From positions 1 through 5,053 of the forward strand of contig JABMPO010000112.1 in the NCBI GenBank assembly GCA_013203015.1: a DNA stretch of 5,053 bases. The letters run 5' to 3'. This DNA comes from Fidelibacterota bacterium. GTDB lineage: Bacteria > Fidelibacterota > Marinisomatia > Marinisomatales > TCS56. The translations under genes were made by a program, and so were the position numbers. The stretch's first letter is position 1. The number at the start of each line of letters is the position of its first letter. Shown here in pieces: positions 1 through 5,053 of this stretch. The notes under the pieces are model-generated. The model did not search any database. It was not told where the DNA came from and worked only from the letters and a program-made list of their open reading frames with translations.

Positions 1-759
1 GGAATATACCGAACCCTTGAATTGGTTCGATCCACTCTTGGTAACTATATTAATACCGGCTCCGGTGAAACCGCCTTCGCGCACATCGAAGGGAGCAATC
101 GAAACCTGTACTTGCTCGATGGCATCAAAGGGAACCGGTTCGGCACCGGCCTGCCCTCCGGGAGCGGGATCATCAAGACCGAAGGAATTGTTGAAATATG
201 ATCCATCCAGAGAAATATTATTGTACAACCAGTTGCGGCCGCCAAAGCTGAAATTGCCGTCACTGCGCGGATCCAGTCTGGTCAAATCTCTGGTGCTGCG
301 ACGGATTGATGGCATCTCCGAAACCAAGTCACCACTAATCTGAGTCTCTGCTCCCGTGCGATCGGAATTAAATACAGCGTCCCTCTCGCCGGTTACTTCG
401 ACTGCACCCATTTCGATTGCCTGTTCGGATAATTGGATGCTGAGGTTGAATGTCGATCCTAAAACAAGGTAAATATCAGTTTCTTCATACTCCGCATAAC
501 CAATATATGATACCTTAACAGAATATGGACCGCCAACACGCATATTGGGAATTGTATAGAACCCATCAGTTCCAACCATGGTTCCGTAATCAGTTCCACT
601 CGGAACATGTGTAGCAACTACATTACCACCTACTAATGCATCACCGGCCTGGCTGGTAATGAGGCCACTGATTCCGGATGTGGTTACACCCTGTGCGAAA
701 ATACTGGATGCGGTAAAGATTGAAATTAGGACTAAGGTTATTTTGAATGTTCGAACCAT
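1..759 (-). CDS. Oar-like TonB-dependent outer-membrane receptor, N-terminal part (gene runs off the left edge)
   Basis: The reverse strand from the ATG at 759-757 stays open for 253 codons to the window edge, so the C-terminal beta-barrel is missing. Residues 1-22 are a signal peptide: a basic start (MVRTFK), a hydrophobic core and a likely cut at SIFA|Q. Residues about 27-110 read as a carboxypeptidase-regulatory-like beta-sandwich (GLITSQAGDALVGGNV, then TDGFYTIPNMRVGGPYSV and SYIGY). Residues about 118-253 read as a TonB plug domain, with EVTGERD at its start and the family signature FDAIEQVQVSIAPFDVREGG followed by FTGAGINIVTKSGSNQFKGS. That signature is typical of Oar-like receptors, which are usually around 1000 residues and sit in the outer membrane for TonB-driven uptake or surface functions. 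The substrate cannot be told from the plug. The start is supported by a strong Shine-Dalgarno sequence. The segment is visibly richer in G and C than the two plus-strand genes. The family call is secure; the role is inferred. Confidence 0.93.
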   Translation of the reverse strand, partial: MVRTFKITLVLISIFTASSIFAQGVTTSGISGLITSQAGDALVGGNVVATHVPSGTDYGTMVGTDGFYTIPNMRVGGPYSVKVSYIGYAEYEETDIYLVLGSTFNLSIQLSEQAIEMGAVEVTGERDAVFNSDRTGAETQISGDLVSEMPSIRRSTRDLTRLDPRSDGNFSFGGRNWLYNNISLDGSYFNNSFGLDDPAPGGQAGAEPVPFDAIEQVQVSIAPFDVREGGFTGAGINIVTKSGSNQFKGSVYS

Positions 760-766
760 TTTAGAT

Positions 767-773
767 ACTCCTT
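767..773 (-). promoter_or_regulatory. Shine-Dalgarno site of the TonB-dependent receptor
   Basis: On the reverse strand AAGGAGT ends about seven bases before the ATG at 759-757. It is a near-perfect anti-16S match at good spacing, and it fixes the receptor start. Strong sites of this kind are uncommon in Bacteroidota, so it also bears on which phylum this is. Confidence 0.8.
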
Positions 774-802
774 TTTTAAGTGCCCAAATACTTCAAAAAC
801 GC

Positions 803-835
803 ATAATAAGTTAGATTTCTTAGTTTGAACCTAAG
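803..835 (-). promoter_or_regulatory. Possible promoter and overlapping operator-like dyad of the receptor gene
   Basis: On the reverse strand a TATTAT (808-803, one mismatch to the consensus -10) lies 15 bases after a poor -35 (TTCAAA, 829-824). This would give a leader of roughly 35-40 bases before the receptor ATG. The weak -35 lies inside a 17-base dyad at 819-835, CTTAGTTTGAACCTAAG, in which seven of eight base pairs around the central G match. A dyad over the -35 is a common place for a repressor. The dyad is seen directly; the promoter reading is weak because the spacing is short and the -35 is poor. Confidence 0.25.
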
Positions 836-1071
836 GCTTGGACGCGGAATTTAAAAAAGGTATATTTACTCAAATATTAAAATAAAATAAATGCAATAGA
901 ACCACTTTTCGACACACCCAAAATCCATCCAATTTCTTAACGGCTGTATATGGAATTCCCTGACACGCCCCCTCACAAAATCCGCACCTAATATATTTGT
1001 ATTCTCAATACTGCTCAATAACTATTTGCCCCTTAAAAGAATAACCCCAATTCCTCCTTCGATAAAGTGAA

Positions 1072-1230
1072 ATTGTCGTCGAGTTTGACTAGTCGTAACC
1101 TGGAAGGCAAAGACTGTTGGCCCACAGTCCCGACCTAGTCCTGCCTTTGGGACGAAGTCGGATGAAAAACGACAATGCTGTCTAAATGCGCTAGCGAATT
1201 TGAGGTTTACAGAATCAACAGTCTAGTTGG
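1072..1230. ncRNA. Candidate structured RNA or folded intergenic repeat, strand unknown
   Basis: Several complementary segments nest here. An outer 8-bp pair, ATTGTCGT (1072-1079) with ACGACAAT (1169-1176), encloses two hairpins. Hairpin A is GACTGT/ACAGTC (1112-1117 with 1124-1129). Hairpin B is CCGAC/GTCGG plus GTCC/GGAC (1130-1141 with 1150-1161), with an 8-base loop. Six bases of that loop (TGCCTT, 1142-1147) are complementary to AAGGCA at 1104-1109, allowing a pseudoknot or an alternative stem. AGACTGTTG (1111-1119) can instead pair over nine bases with CAACAGTCT (1216-1224), excluding hairpin A. G+C is 32 of 60 at 1081-1140, against 19 of 60 at 1321-1380. I recognise no known RNA family: RNase P, tmRNA, 6S and common riboswitch signatures are absent. 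It could equally be a dispersed intergenic repeat or the remnant of a small mobile element. Confidence 0.3.
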
Positions 1231-1316
1231 CATAATCAGAATCGGCACCAGACCTACGAGTTACACCCAAAATATAGGCATTAAACCAATAAATCAAGTA
1301 AATTACCCCCAACACT

Positions 1317-1344
1317 AAGTGCTATAAGTGCACTTTAATTTTTT
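1317..1344 (+). terminator. Possible intrinsic terminator on the plus strand
   Basis: AAGTGC (1317-1322) pairs with GCACTT (1330-1335) around a 7-base loop. The T-rich run TAATTTTTT follows at once, with six T at 1339-1344. The reverse strand has no T-tract after the hairpin, so the polarity is plus. The stem is only 6 bp with three G-C pairs, so it is modest. No protein gene lies upstream on this strand in the window, so it would end either the candidate RNA at about 1072-1230 or another short transcript. The right arm also forms a 10-base palindrome, AAGTGCACTT (1326-1335), so an operator is an alternative reading. Confidence 0.35.
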
Positions 1345-1423
1345 AGTTGAAAAGTTGGAATGATCAACAATTCGTACAGGCTGTTGTCTAAATATTAATC
1401 ATAAAAGGTGAAGGAATGATTTG

Positions 1424-1492
1424 ATGTTTTGCGTGTGGTTTCAAATACCAATCTGCTTGTTAGCAAGCGGTCTGTGGAATTTAATTAAATGA
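1424..1492 (+). CDS. Possible 22-residue leader peptide before the histidine kinase
   Basis: An ATG at 1424 opens 22 codons ending at TGA 1490-1492, giving a hydrophobic peptide that begins MFCVWFQIPICLLASG. AAGGA at 1411-1415 lies eight bases before the ATG, a normal Shine-Dalgarno spacing, whereas the kinase start itself has none. A two-codon ORF (ATG ATT TGA, 1416-1424) overlaps the ATG by one base. A hairpin at 1453-1470 falls inside the ORF. The whole unit ends 40 bases before the kinase ATG, so a translated leader or coupling role can be imagined. A 22-codon ORF arises easily by chance, and no family is recognisable, so confidence is low. Confidence 0.17.
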   Translation: MFCVWFQIPICLLASGLWNLIK

Positions 1493-1532
1493 GTAATCAT
1501 ACCTGTGGCAGTTTAACCTGGTTAATTGATTT

Positions 1533-4181
1533 ATGATTTTACCAATTCGGAAGAAACTAACAGAGTTGTATAATATATTTATTTCGGATAAGTTTTTTTC
1601 TACTCCTTCCGATCGTAATAATGTTATAACAGCCTATCAAACTTGGGTCGTAACAAACAGACCTTTATATGCTAAGTATTTTTCTATTTTAGCGATATTA
1701 TTCATGGCCATATTGATTCCGTTTGATTTTCTATTATTCTCCAATGGAGCATACTACGCACAAGTAAGAGTCATATTTATTATTGTTATTTTATTAAATA
1801 TTATCATTTTGGACAATCAGCGACAAAAAGTATCCAAAAACAAATTAACAGAGTATCCCCTTCTGGTTTTATTATTTCCCGGATTGCTGTTTTGCCTGGT
1901 ATATGAATATTGGTTATTAGTTGCTAACGGTGAGTCATATAGCACAGTACTTATCGCTAATTATATGGTGATATTTTTTACTACAGTTTTCTTATATCGA
2001 TTTTGGAAAGAACAATACTTAATAAATGTGATTTGTATTGTTGGTTTGATTTCTTTACCATTTATCAAAATGGAATTATTAGTCGATTGTAGTCTTCTAA
2101 TAATCTTTCATTTAAGTTCAGCTGTATTGGCATTTTTCTTCCGACGACAGTTTGTAAGCAGCATGTATGTCGATAACCTTAAAAAGGTCCAAAAAGAACT
2201 GCAGGATGAGGTTGAAGTTGCTCGACACAAGGCAGAGATAAATCAAAAATTGGAAGCCAGTGAAGAAAAATACAAAACTTTATTTTCAAGTATCGCCGAG
2301 CCCGTATTTATCTTCGATGGTGATACTAATTATTTCCTGGAATGTAACCAAGCAGTACTAAATCTTTATGGCTACACCAAGGAAGAAATCCTTGCAATGA
2401 CAGTTACGGATATTCATTCACGGAATGAAAAGAACATTGTACAAGAAAATATTAATAATGACCTTAATAAAGACCATTATTATACCCACCTAACCAAAGC
2501 AGGTTTGGAAAAGCAGGTCGAAGTACAAACTGAAGCTATTAATTACCAGGGACAGCCGGCCTGGATTAGTATTGTGCACGATATTACCGAGCGTGAGCAG
2601 GCCGCGGAAGCATTAAAGGAAAGCGAAGAAAAATACCGCATGTTAGTGGAGAATGCCCATGACGGCATTGAAATCACTCAGGATAATAAGATCATTTTTA
2701 CCAATCTTCGTTTTGCTGAAATGCTGGGCTATACTGTTGACGAATTAAAGAATATAGCATTTGATTTAATCTTCACTGAGCAATCTACCCAAGAACTACA
2801 TGAACGCGATAGAAGGCGGCAAGCCGACATGACAGTGCCTAACAGGTATGAAACCACCCTGCGGAAAAAAGATGGTACTTTCATTAATGTGGATGTGAAA
2901 TATGAAATTATCGACTATACCGGAAAGCTGGCGACCTTCGCTATCATCCGTGATATCACAAATCAGAAAAATGAAGAAAAATTGCAAGCTGTACTCTATG
3001 AAATTTCTCAAGCCGCCAGTACAACTACCAATCTTGATGAACTATACCAGGCAATTCACAACCAGTTAACCAAAGTAATCGATACAACTAATTTCTTTAT
3101 TGCATTAATTGATACCGATAAAGACATGATGTCCTTTCCTTATTACGTTGACGAATTTGATGACCCCCCAGATCCGGTAAAATTAACAAAAAGGACGATC
3201 TCCGAATATGTGACTCAAACCGGGATGCCACTCCACTTTAAAGAAAAAGATATTAGAGAGTTAGCTGAAACTGGAATGATTGATCTGGATTATTCCGGTA
3301 CCATATCAAAAGTTTGGCTGGGTTCCCCATTACAAATAAAAAATAAGTCAATTGGAGTTATTGTTGTACAAAGTTATCATGATCCTAATCTGTACTCCGA
3401 ATCGGATCTGGATATTCTGAATTTTGTTTCAGAGCAGGTTGCGATTGCAATAGCACGTAAACAGGCTAATGAATTCACCAAAGAATCAGAAAACAAGTAT
3501 CGATTGTTATCAGAACAGTTAACCGAAGCCAATATCATGAAAGAGCTTTTGTTAGATGTGATCACCCATGATTTGAAGAATCCAGCTGGAGTCATCAGCG
3601 GGATGGCTGAACTCGGTGTCGATGAAAATCCAGAAAATGAGATGTTACAACTCATCAAAGACAGTAGCGACAATTTACTGCAAGTCATCAATAATGCATC
3701 CGTATTATCAAAAGTAGCTTTAGAGGAAGGGATTGATAAAGAAGAACTGGATTTGGTTCAAATGATCGAAAATATGAAAACTGAGTTTGAGTCTATCTTG
3801 ATAAACGCCGGTATGAATTTGGAATTTGATTTACCTGACAGGATTATCATAAAAGCCAATCCAATATTGGCAGAAGTATTTAAGAATTATGTCAGTAACG
3901 CCATTAAATATGCGCATGGTGGGGAGAAGATAATAATATGCGGGAAAATGGAAGCGAACCACGTTCTTGTAGATGTTTTGGATTTTGGTGATTCGATCCC
4001 GGTACAGGAATATGAGAATATTTTTAAACGGAGCATTCAGTTAAGTAAAGAAAAGAGGCGTGGGCGGGGGTTAGGATTAGCTATCGTTAAACGGATCGCA
4101 GCTGCACATAATGCTGAAGTTGGTGTGAAGCCAAATAAGCCTACGGGTAATATTTTCTATATTAAGATCCCAACCAATTAG
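1533..4181 (+). CDS. Membrane-bound PAS-PAS-GAF sensor histidine kinase
   Basis: This 882-residue protein is a two-component sensor kinase of the inner membrane. After a cytoplasmic N-terminus of about 48 residues there are six predicted membrane helices (about 49-69, 77-93, 108-130, 139-156, 161-178, 183-203) with short loops, so sensing is probably in the membrane. A charged linker, probably coiled coil (about 210-245), leads to PAS 1 (about 246-355, ending HDITERE), PAS 2 (about 365-475, ending IIRDITNQ) and a GAF domain (about 485-645). The HisKA H-box is VITHDLKNP, with phospho-acceptor His679 and a DxxN pattern (Asp680, Asn683) that in this family supports phosphatase activity as well. 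The ATPase domain has the N-box (FKNYVSNAIKY, Asn785 and Asn789), a G1 box DFGDSIP (Asp817) in which the second glycine is Ser821, and an intact G2 box GRGLGLA (844-850). There is no receiver domain and no response regulator nearby. A stop codon two codons upstream limits the start to this ATG or a later one; no Shine-Dalgarno is visible. The signal is unknown. Confidence 0.95.
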   Translation: MILPIRKKLTELYNIFISDKFFSTPSDRNNVITAYQTWVVTNRPLYAKYFSILAILFMAILIPFDFLLFSNGAYYAQVRVIFIIVILLNIIILDNQRQKVSKNKLTEYPLLVLLFPGLLFCLVYEYWLLVANGESYSTVLIANYMVIFFTTVFLYRFWKEQYLINVICIVGLISLPFIKMELLVDCSLLIIFHLSSAVLAFFFRRQFVSSMYVDNLKKVQKELQDEVEVARHKAEINQKLEASEEKYKTLFSSIAEPVFIFDGDTNYFLECNQAVLNLYGYTKEEILAMTVTDIHSRNEKNIVQENINNDLNKDHYYTHLTKAGLEKQVEVQTEAINYQGQPAWISIVHDITEREQAAEALKESEEKYRMLVENAHDGIEITQDNKIIFTNLRFAEMLGYTVDELKNIAFDLIFTEQSTQELHERDRRRQADMTVPNRYETTLRKKDGTFINVDVKYEIIDYTGKLATFAIIRDITNQKNEEKLQAVLYEISQAASTTTNLDELYQAIHNQLTKVIDTTNFFIALIDTDKDMMSFPYYVDEFDDPPDPVKLTKRTISEYVTQTGMPLHFKEKDIRELAETGMIDLDYSGTISKVWLGSPLQIKNKSIGVIVVQSYHDPNLYSESDLDILNFVSEQVAIAIARKQANEFTKESENKYRLLSEQLTEANIMKELLLDVITHDLKNPAGVISGMAELGVDENPENEMLQLIKDSSDNLLQVINNASVLSKVALEEGIDKEELDLVQMIENMKTEFESILINAGMNLEFDLPDRIIIKANPILAEVFKNYVSNAIKYAHGGEKIIICGKMEANHVLVDVLDFGDSIPVQEYENIFKRSIQLSKEKRRGRGLGLAIVKRIAAAHNAEVGVKPNKPTGNIFYIKIPTN

Positions 4182-4205
4182 ATATTTAGCAATATTCCAT
4201 AATCA

Positions 4206-4370
4206 AAATGGATCAGACTTTTTGGGGATTGGGAGTTAGTGATTATCAATTAGGTATGGGTTTTAAAAAAGTAATATGCCCCCCTTAGTTAATTGGAATT
4301 AAATGTGAATACTTGCATTTTATCCGGTTCAGTGTTCGGAGAACAGACCAATTCAAGTTTTGATCCATTT
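4206..4370. repeat. 10-bp inverted repeat bracketing about 145 bases
   Basis: AAATGGATCA (4206-4215) is the exact reverse complement of TGATCCATTT (4361-4370). The dyads TTAATTGGAATTAA and TGTTCGGAGAACA lie between the arms, as does a further pair AATTGG (4291-4296) with CCAATT (4348-4353). The arms could be the ends of a tiny non-coding element or the base of a long RNA stem. No target-site duplication is evident beside them, so chance in AT-rich DNA remains possible. Confidence 0.3.
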
Positions 4371-4417
4371 AAGAATCTGAAACAGAAAGAAGTCATAATT
4401 TTATATATAAAAAGAAC

Positions 4418-4446
4418 TTGACTCAAAAGAATATCATTAAGTTAAT
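4418..4446 (+). promoter_or_regulatory. Candidate sigma-70-type promoter of the cytidylyltransferase gene
   Basis: TTGACT (4418-4423) matches five of six -35 consensus bases. It is followed after 17 bases by GTTAAT (4441-4446), which matches four of six at -10. The A/T-rich run at 4397-4413 directly upstream resembles an UP element. Transcription would begin near 4453, leaving a leader of about 30 bases before the ATG at 4486. The -35 is good and the -10 is weak. It suggests separate transcription from the kinase gene. Confidence 0.4.
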
Positions 4447-4485
4447 TTCTATTGATCTAATTAATAAATTTTGAAAGATTATCAT

Positions 4486-4914
4486 ATGGTTAAAATTGGT
4501 TATACAACGGGCGTATTTGATTTATTCCATGTTGGACATCTGAATATCTTGCGGAATGCAAAACTTGAATGCGACTATCTCATTGTTGGAATACCAACCG
4601 ATGAATTGTCCATAAAAGAGAAAGGCAGAATGCCCATTATTCCATTTTCTGAGAGGATGACTATTATTGAGAGTATTAAATATGTGGATTCCGTTATCCC
4701 TCAAGTAAATTACGACAAAATTGAAGCCTGGAATAATTTAAAATTTAATATTATGTTTGTGGGTGATGATTGGCAGGGAACAGAAAAATGGAATCTACTA
4801 GAGGAGAAATTTTCAGAACTGGGTGTTAAAATATCATATTTCCCTTATACTGAGCAAACTTCAAGTAGTAAAATCAGAAAAATTTTAGATTTAATCTACA
4901 AAGAGCCTGAATAA
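4486..4914 (+). CDS. TagD-like cytidylyltransferase (probable glycerol-3-phosphate cytidylyltransferase)
   Basis: This 142-residue soluble protein belongs to the nucleotidyltransferase superfamily that joins CTP to a small alcohol phosphate, releasing pyrophosphate. The best-known relative, TagD, makes CDP-glycerol. The family motifs are all present: GVFDLFHVGHLNIL, with the CTP-binding HxGH at 15-18; the SERM segment with Arg57; the FVGDDWQG block at 92-98, typical of glycerol-3-phosphate-type enzymes; and the C-terminal TSSSKIR at 125-131 in place of the more usual ISTT-x-I form. The length fits, as TagD has about 130 residues. I chose ATG 4486 because the Gly-Tyr-Thr-Thr-Gly-Val-Phe strand begins four residues later and a weak GAAAG lies about eight bases upstream. 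A TTG at 4471 would add five residues with no Shine-Dalgarno. No glycan or phospholipid genes are visible beside it, so the substrate (glycerol phosphate, ethanolamine phosphate or another) is open. Confidence 0.88.
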   Translation: MVKIGYTTGVFDLFHVGHLNILRNAKLECDYLIVGIPTDELSIKEKGRMPIIPFSERMTIIESIKYVDSVIPQVNYDKIEAWNNLKFNIMFVGDDWQGTEKWNLLEEKFSELGVKISYFPYTEQTSSSKIRKILDLIYKEPE

Positions 4915-4942
4915 TTGGTATTAAGGCTATGACCCTTATTAA

Positions 4943-4968
4943 TATAATATTTGCAACGATACGCAAAT
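4943..4968 (+). promoter_or_regulatory. TATAAT-like -10 followed by an operator-like dyad
   Basis: A perfect TATAAT lies at 4943-4948. The inverted repeat ATTTGC (4949-4954) and GCAAAT (4963-4968), with an 8-base spacer, abuts it. A -35 is poor (TTAAGG at 4921-4926, 16-base spacing). If it is used, transcription would start inside the dyad and run towards the ORF at 5003, making the dyad a plausible repressor site. Confidence 0.3.
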
Positions 4969-5002
4969 CAAATAAATATATTCAGTAATTGAAGTATTAA
5001 TT

Positions 5003-5053
5003 ATGTCTGGTAATTTAAAATTAACAGGAAAGCTGAATATTACTGCAAAAAAA
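5003..5053 (+). CDS. Possible start of a further gene, cut by the right edge
   Basis: An ATG at 5003 stays open for 17 codons to the window edge, reading MSGNLKLTGKLNITAKK. It lies 88 bases after the cytidylyltransferase stop, on the same strand, with a promoter-like TATAAT and dyad in between. The site before it (TTGAAG, about 10 bases upstream) is weak. The fragment is too short to assign to a family; I do not recognise it. Confidence 0.35.
   Translation, partial: MSGNLKLTGKLNITAKK

Larger units (their letters stand above)
760..1532. other. Divergent intergenic region between receptor and kinase genes
   Basis: These 773 bases lie between two divergent genes and carry no convincing protein gene. 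The first 100 bases hold the receptor leader and its candidate promoter. Positions about 840-1070 are AT-rich with stop codons in all frames; the longest reverse frame there (about 45 codons from a TTG) has no family resemblance. Positions 1072-1230 form a GC-richer, self-complementary block listed separately. Next come a hairpin with a T-tract (1317-1344), a short possible leader ORF (1424-1492) and a 7-bp hairpin with a TTAG loop at 1453-1470 that includes one G-T pair. Positions 992-999 (TATATTTG) match the Bacteroidota -7 pattern TAnnTTTG on the plus strand, but I see no matching -33 element. I see no clear promoter for the kinase. Confidence 0.8.
4182..4485. other. AT-rich intergenic region between kinase and cytidylyltransferase genes
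   Basis: No gene is visible in these 304 bases. They hold an inverted-repeat pair (4206-4215 with 4361-4370), a 14-base AT-rich dyad TTAATTGGAATTAA (4289-4302), a small hairpin TGTTC-GGA-GAACA (4333-4345) and, close to the next gene, a candidate promoter. No convincing intrinsic terminator follows the kinase: the G-run at 4224-4227 and the C-run at 4279-4284 could pair, but they are far apart and no T-tract follows. Confidence 0.75.

Noticed and set aside
45..263. Minus-strand open frame of 72 codons
   Set aside because: It is in another frame of the same strand as the receptor and is a shadow of it.
17..343. Plus-strand open frame of 108 codons
   Set aside because: It lies opposite the receptor gene, whose reverse frame carries a signal peptide and family motifs. 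The plus-strand product resembles nothing.
992..999. TATATTTG as a Bacteroidota-type -7 promoter element
   Set aside because: It fits TAnnTTTG but has no -33 partner at the right distance. A single 8-base degenerate match in AT-rich DNA is weak evidence.
876..1022. Reverse-strand open stretch of about 45 codons starting at a TTG
   Set aside because: It has no ATG, no recognisable domain and no sign of coding composition, and it lies in what looks like non-coding intergenic DNA.
1072..1230. Known RNA genes or an integron attC site
   Set aside because: RNase P, tmRNA, 6S, SRP RNA and common riboswitch signatures were looked for by eye and not found. The paired RYYYAAC/GTTRRRY ends of attC are also absent.
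2796..3691. Two reverse-strand open frames (2796-3011 and 3377-3691)
   Set aside because: Both lie opposite well-conserved PAS, GAF and HisKA coding sequence of the kinase and show no family resemblance.
4224..4284. Terminator after the kinase formed by the G-run and C-run
   Set aside because: The arms are about 50 bases apart, the pairing is short, and no T-tract follows.
4471..4485. TTG at 4471 as the start of the cytidylyltransferase
   Set aside because: It would add five residues outside the family fold and has no Shine-Dalgarno. ATG 4486 places the conserved first strand at the usual distance from the N-terminus.
4522..4704. Reverse-strand open frame of 60 codons
   Set aside because: It lies opposite the cytidylyltransferase catalytic region and is a shadow.

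Overview
This window looks like a chromosomal piece from an AT-rich, Gram-negative bacterium, probably of the Fibrobacterota-Chlorobiota-Bacteroidota (FCB) superphylum or a neighbouring candidate phylum. The main evidence is an Oar-like TonB-dependent outer-membrane receptor with an N-terminal carboxypeptidase-regulatory-like domain, a type abundant in those groups. That gene has a clear Shine-Dalgarno sequence, which is unusual in Bacteroidota proper. This tilts me towards a non-Bacteroidota relative, but it is inference and the phylum cannot be fixed from this sequence.

Layout: (1) Positions 1-759, minus strand, hold the first 253 codons of the receptor; the rest lies beyond the left edge. 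(2) Positions 760-1532 form a long divergent intergenic region. It holds the receptor's ribosome binding site and a possible promoter/operator, then a GC-richer block (about 1072-1230) full of mutually complementary segments, a hairpin with a T-tract (1317-1344), and a possible 22-codon leader ORF (1424-1492). (3) Positions 1533-4181, plus strand, encode an 882-residue membrane sensor histidine kinase: six membrane segments, two PAS domains, a GAF domain, then the HisKA and HATPase_c core. (4) Positions 4182-4485 are AT-rich, with an inverted-repeat pair and a candidate promoter. (5) Positions 4486-4914, plus strand, encode a 142-residue TagD-like cytidylyltransferase. (6) Positions 4915-5053 hold a promoter-like TATAAT, a dyad and the first 17 codons of a possible further gene cut by the right edge.

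The three main genes do not form an operon. The receptor and the kinase are divergent and separated by 773 bases. The kinase and the cytidylyltransferase point the same way but are 304 bases apart, with a promoter candidate between them. No response regulator is visible, so the kinase is an orphan within this window. A link between sensing, outer-membrane uptake and CDP-alcohol synthesis would be speculation. No mobile-element gene, tRNA, rRNA or CRISPR array was seen. The least explained part is the folded block at about 1072-1230 together with the terminator-like hairpin after it. It is the best candidate here for an undescribed structured RNA or a dispersed intergenic repeat.
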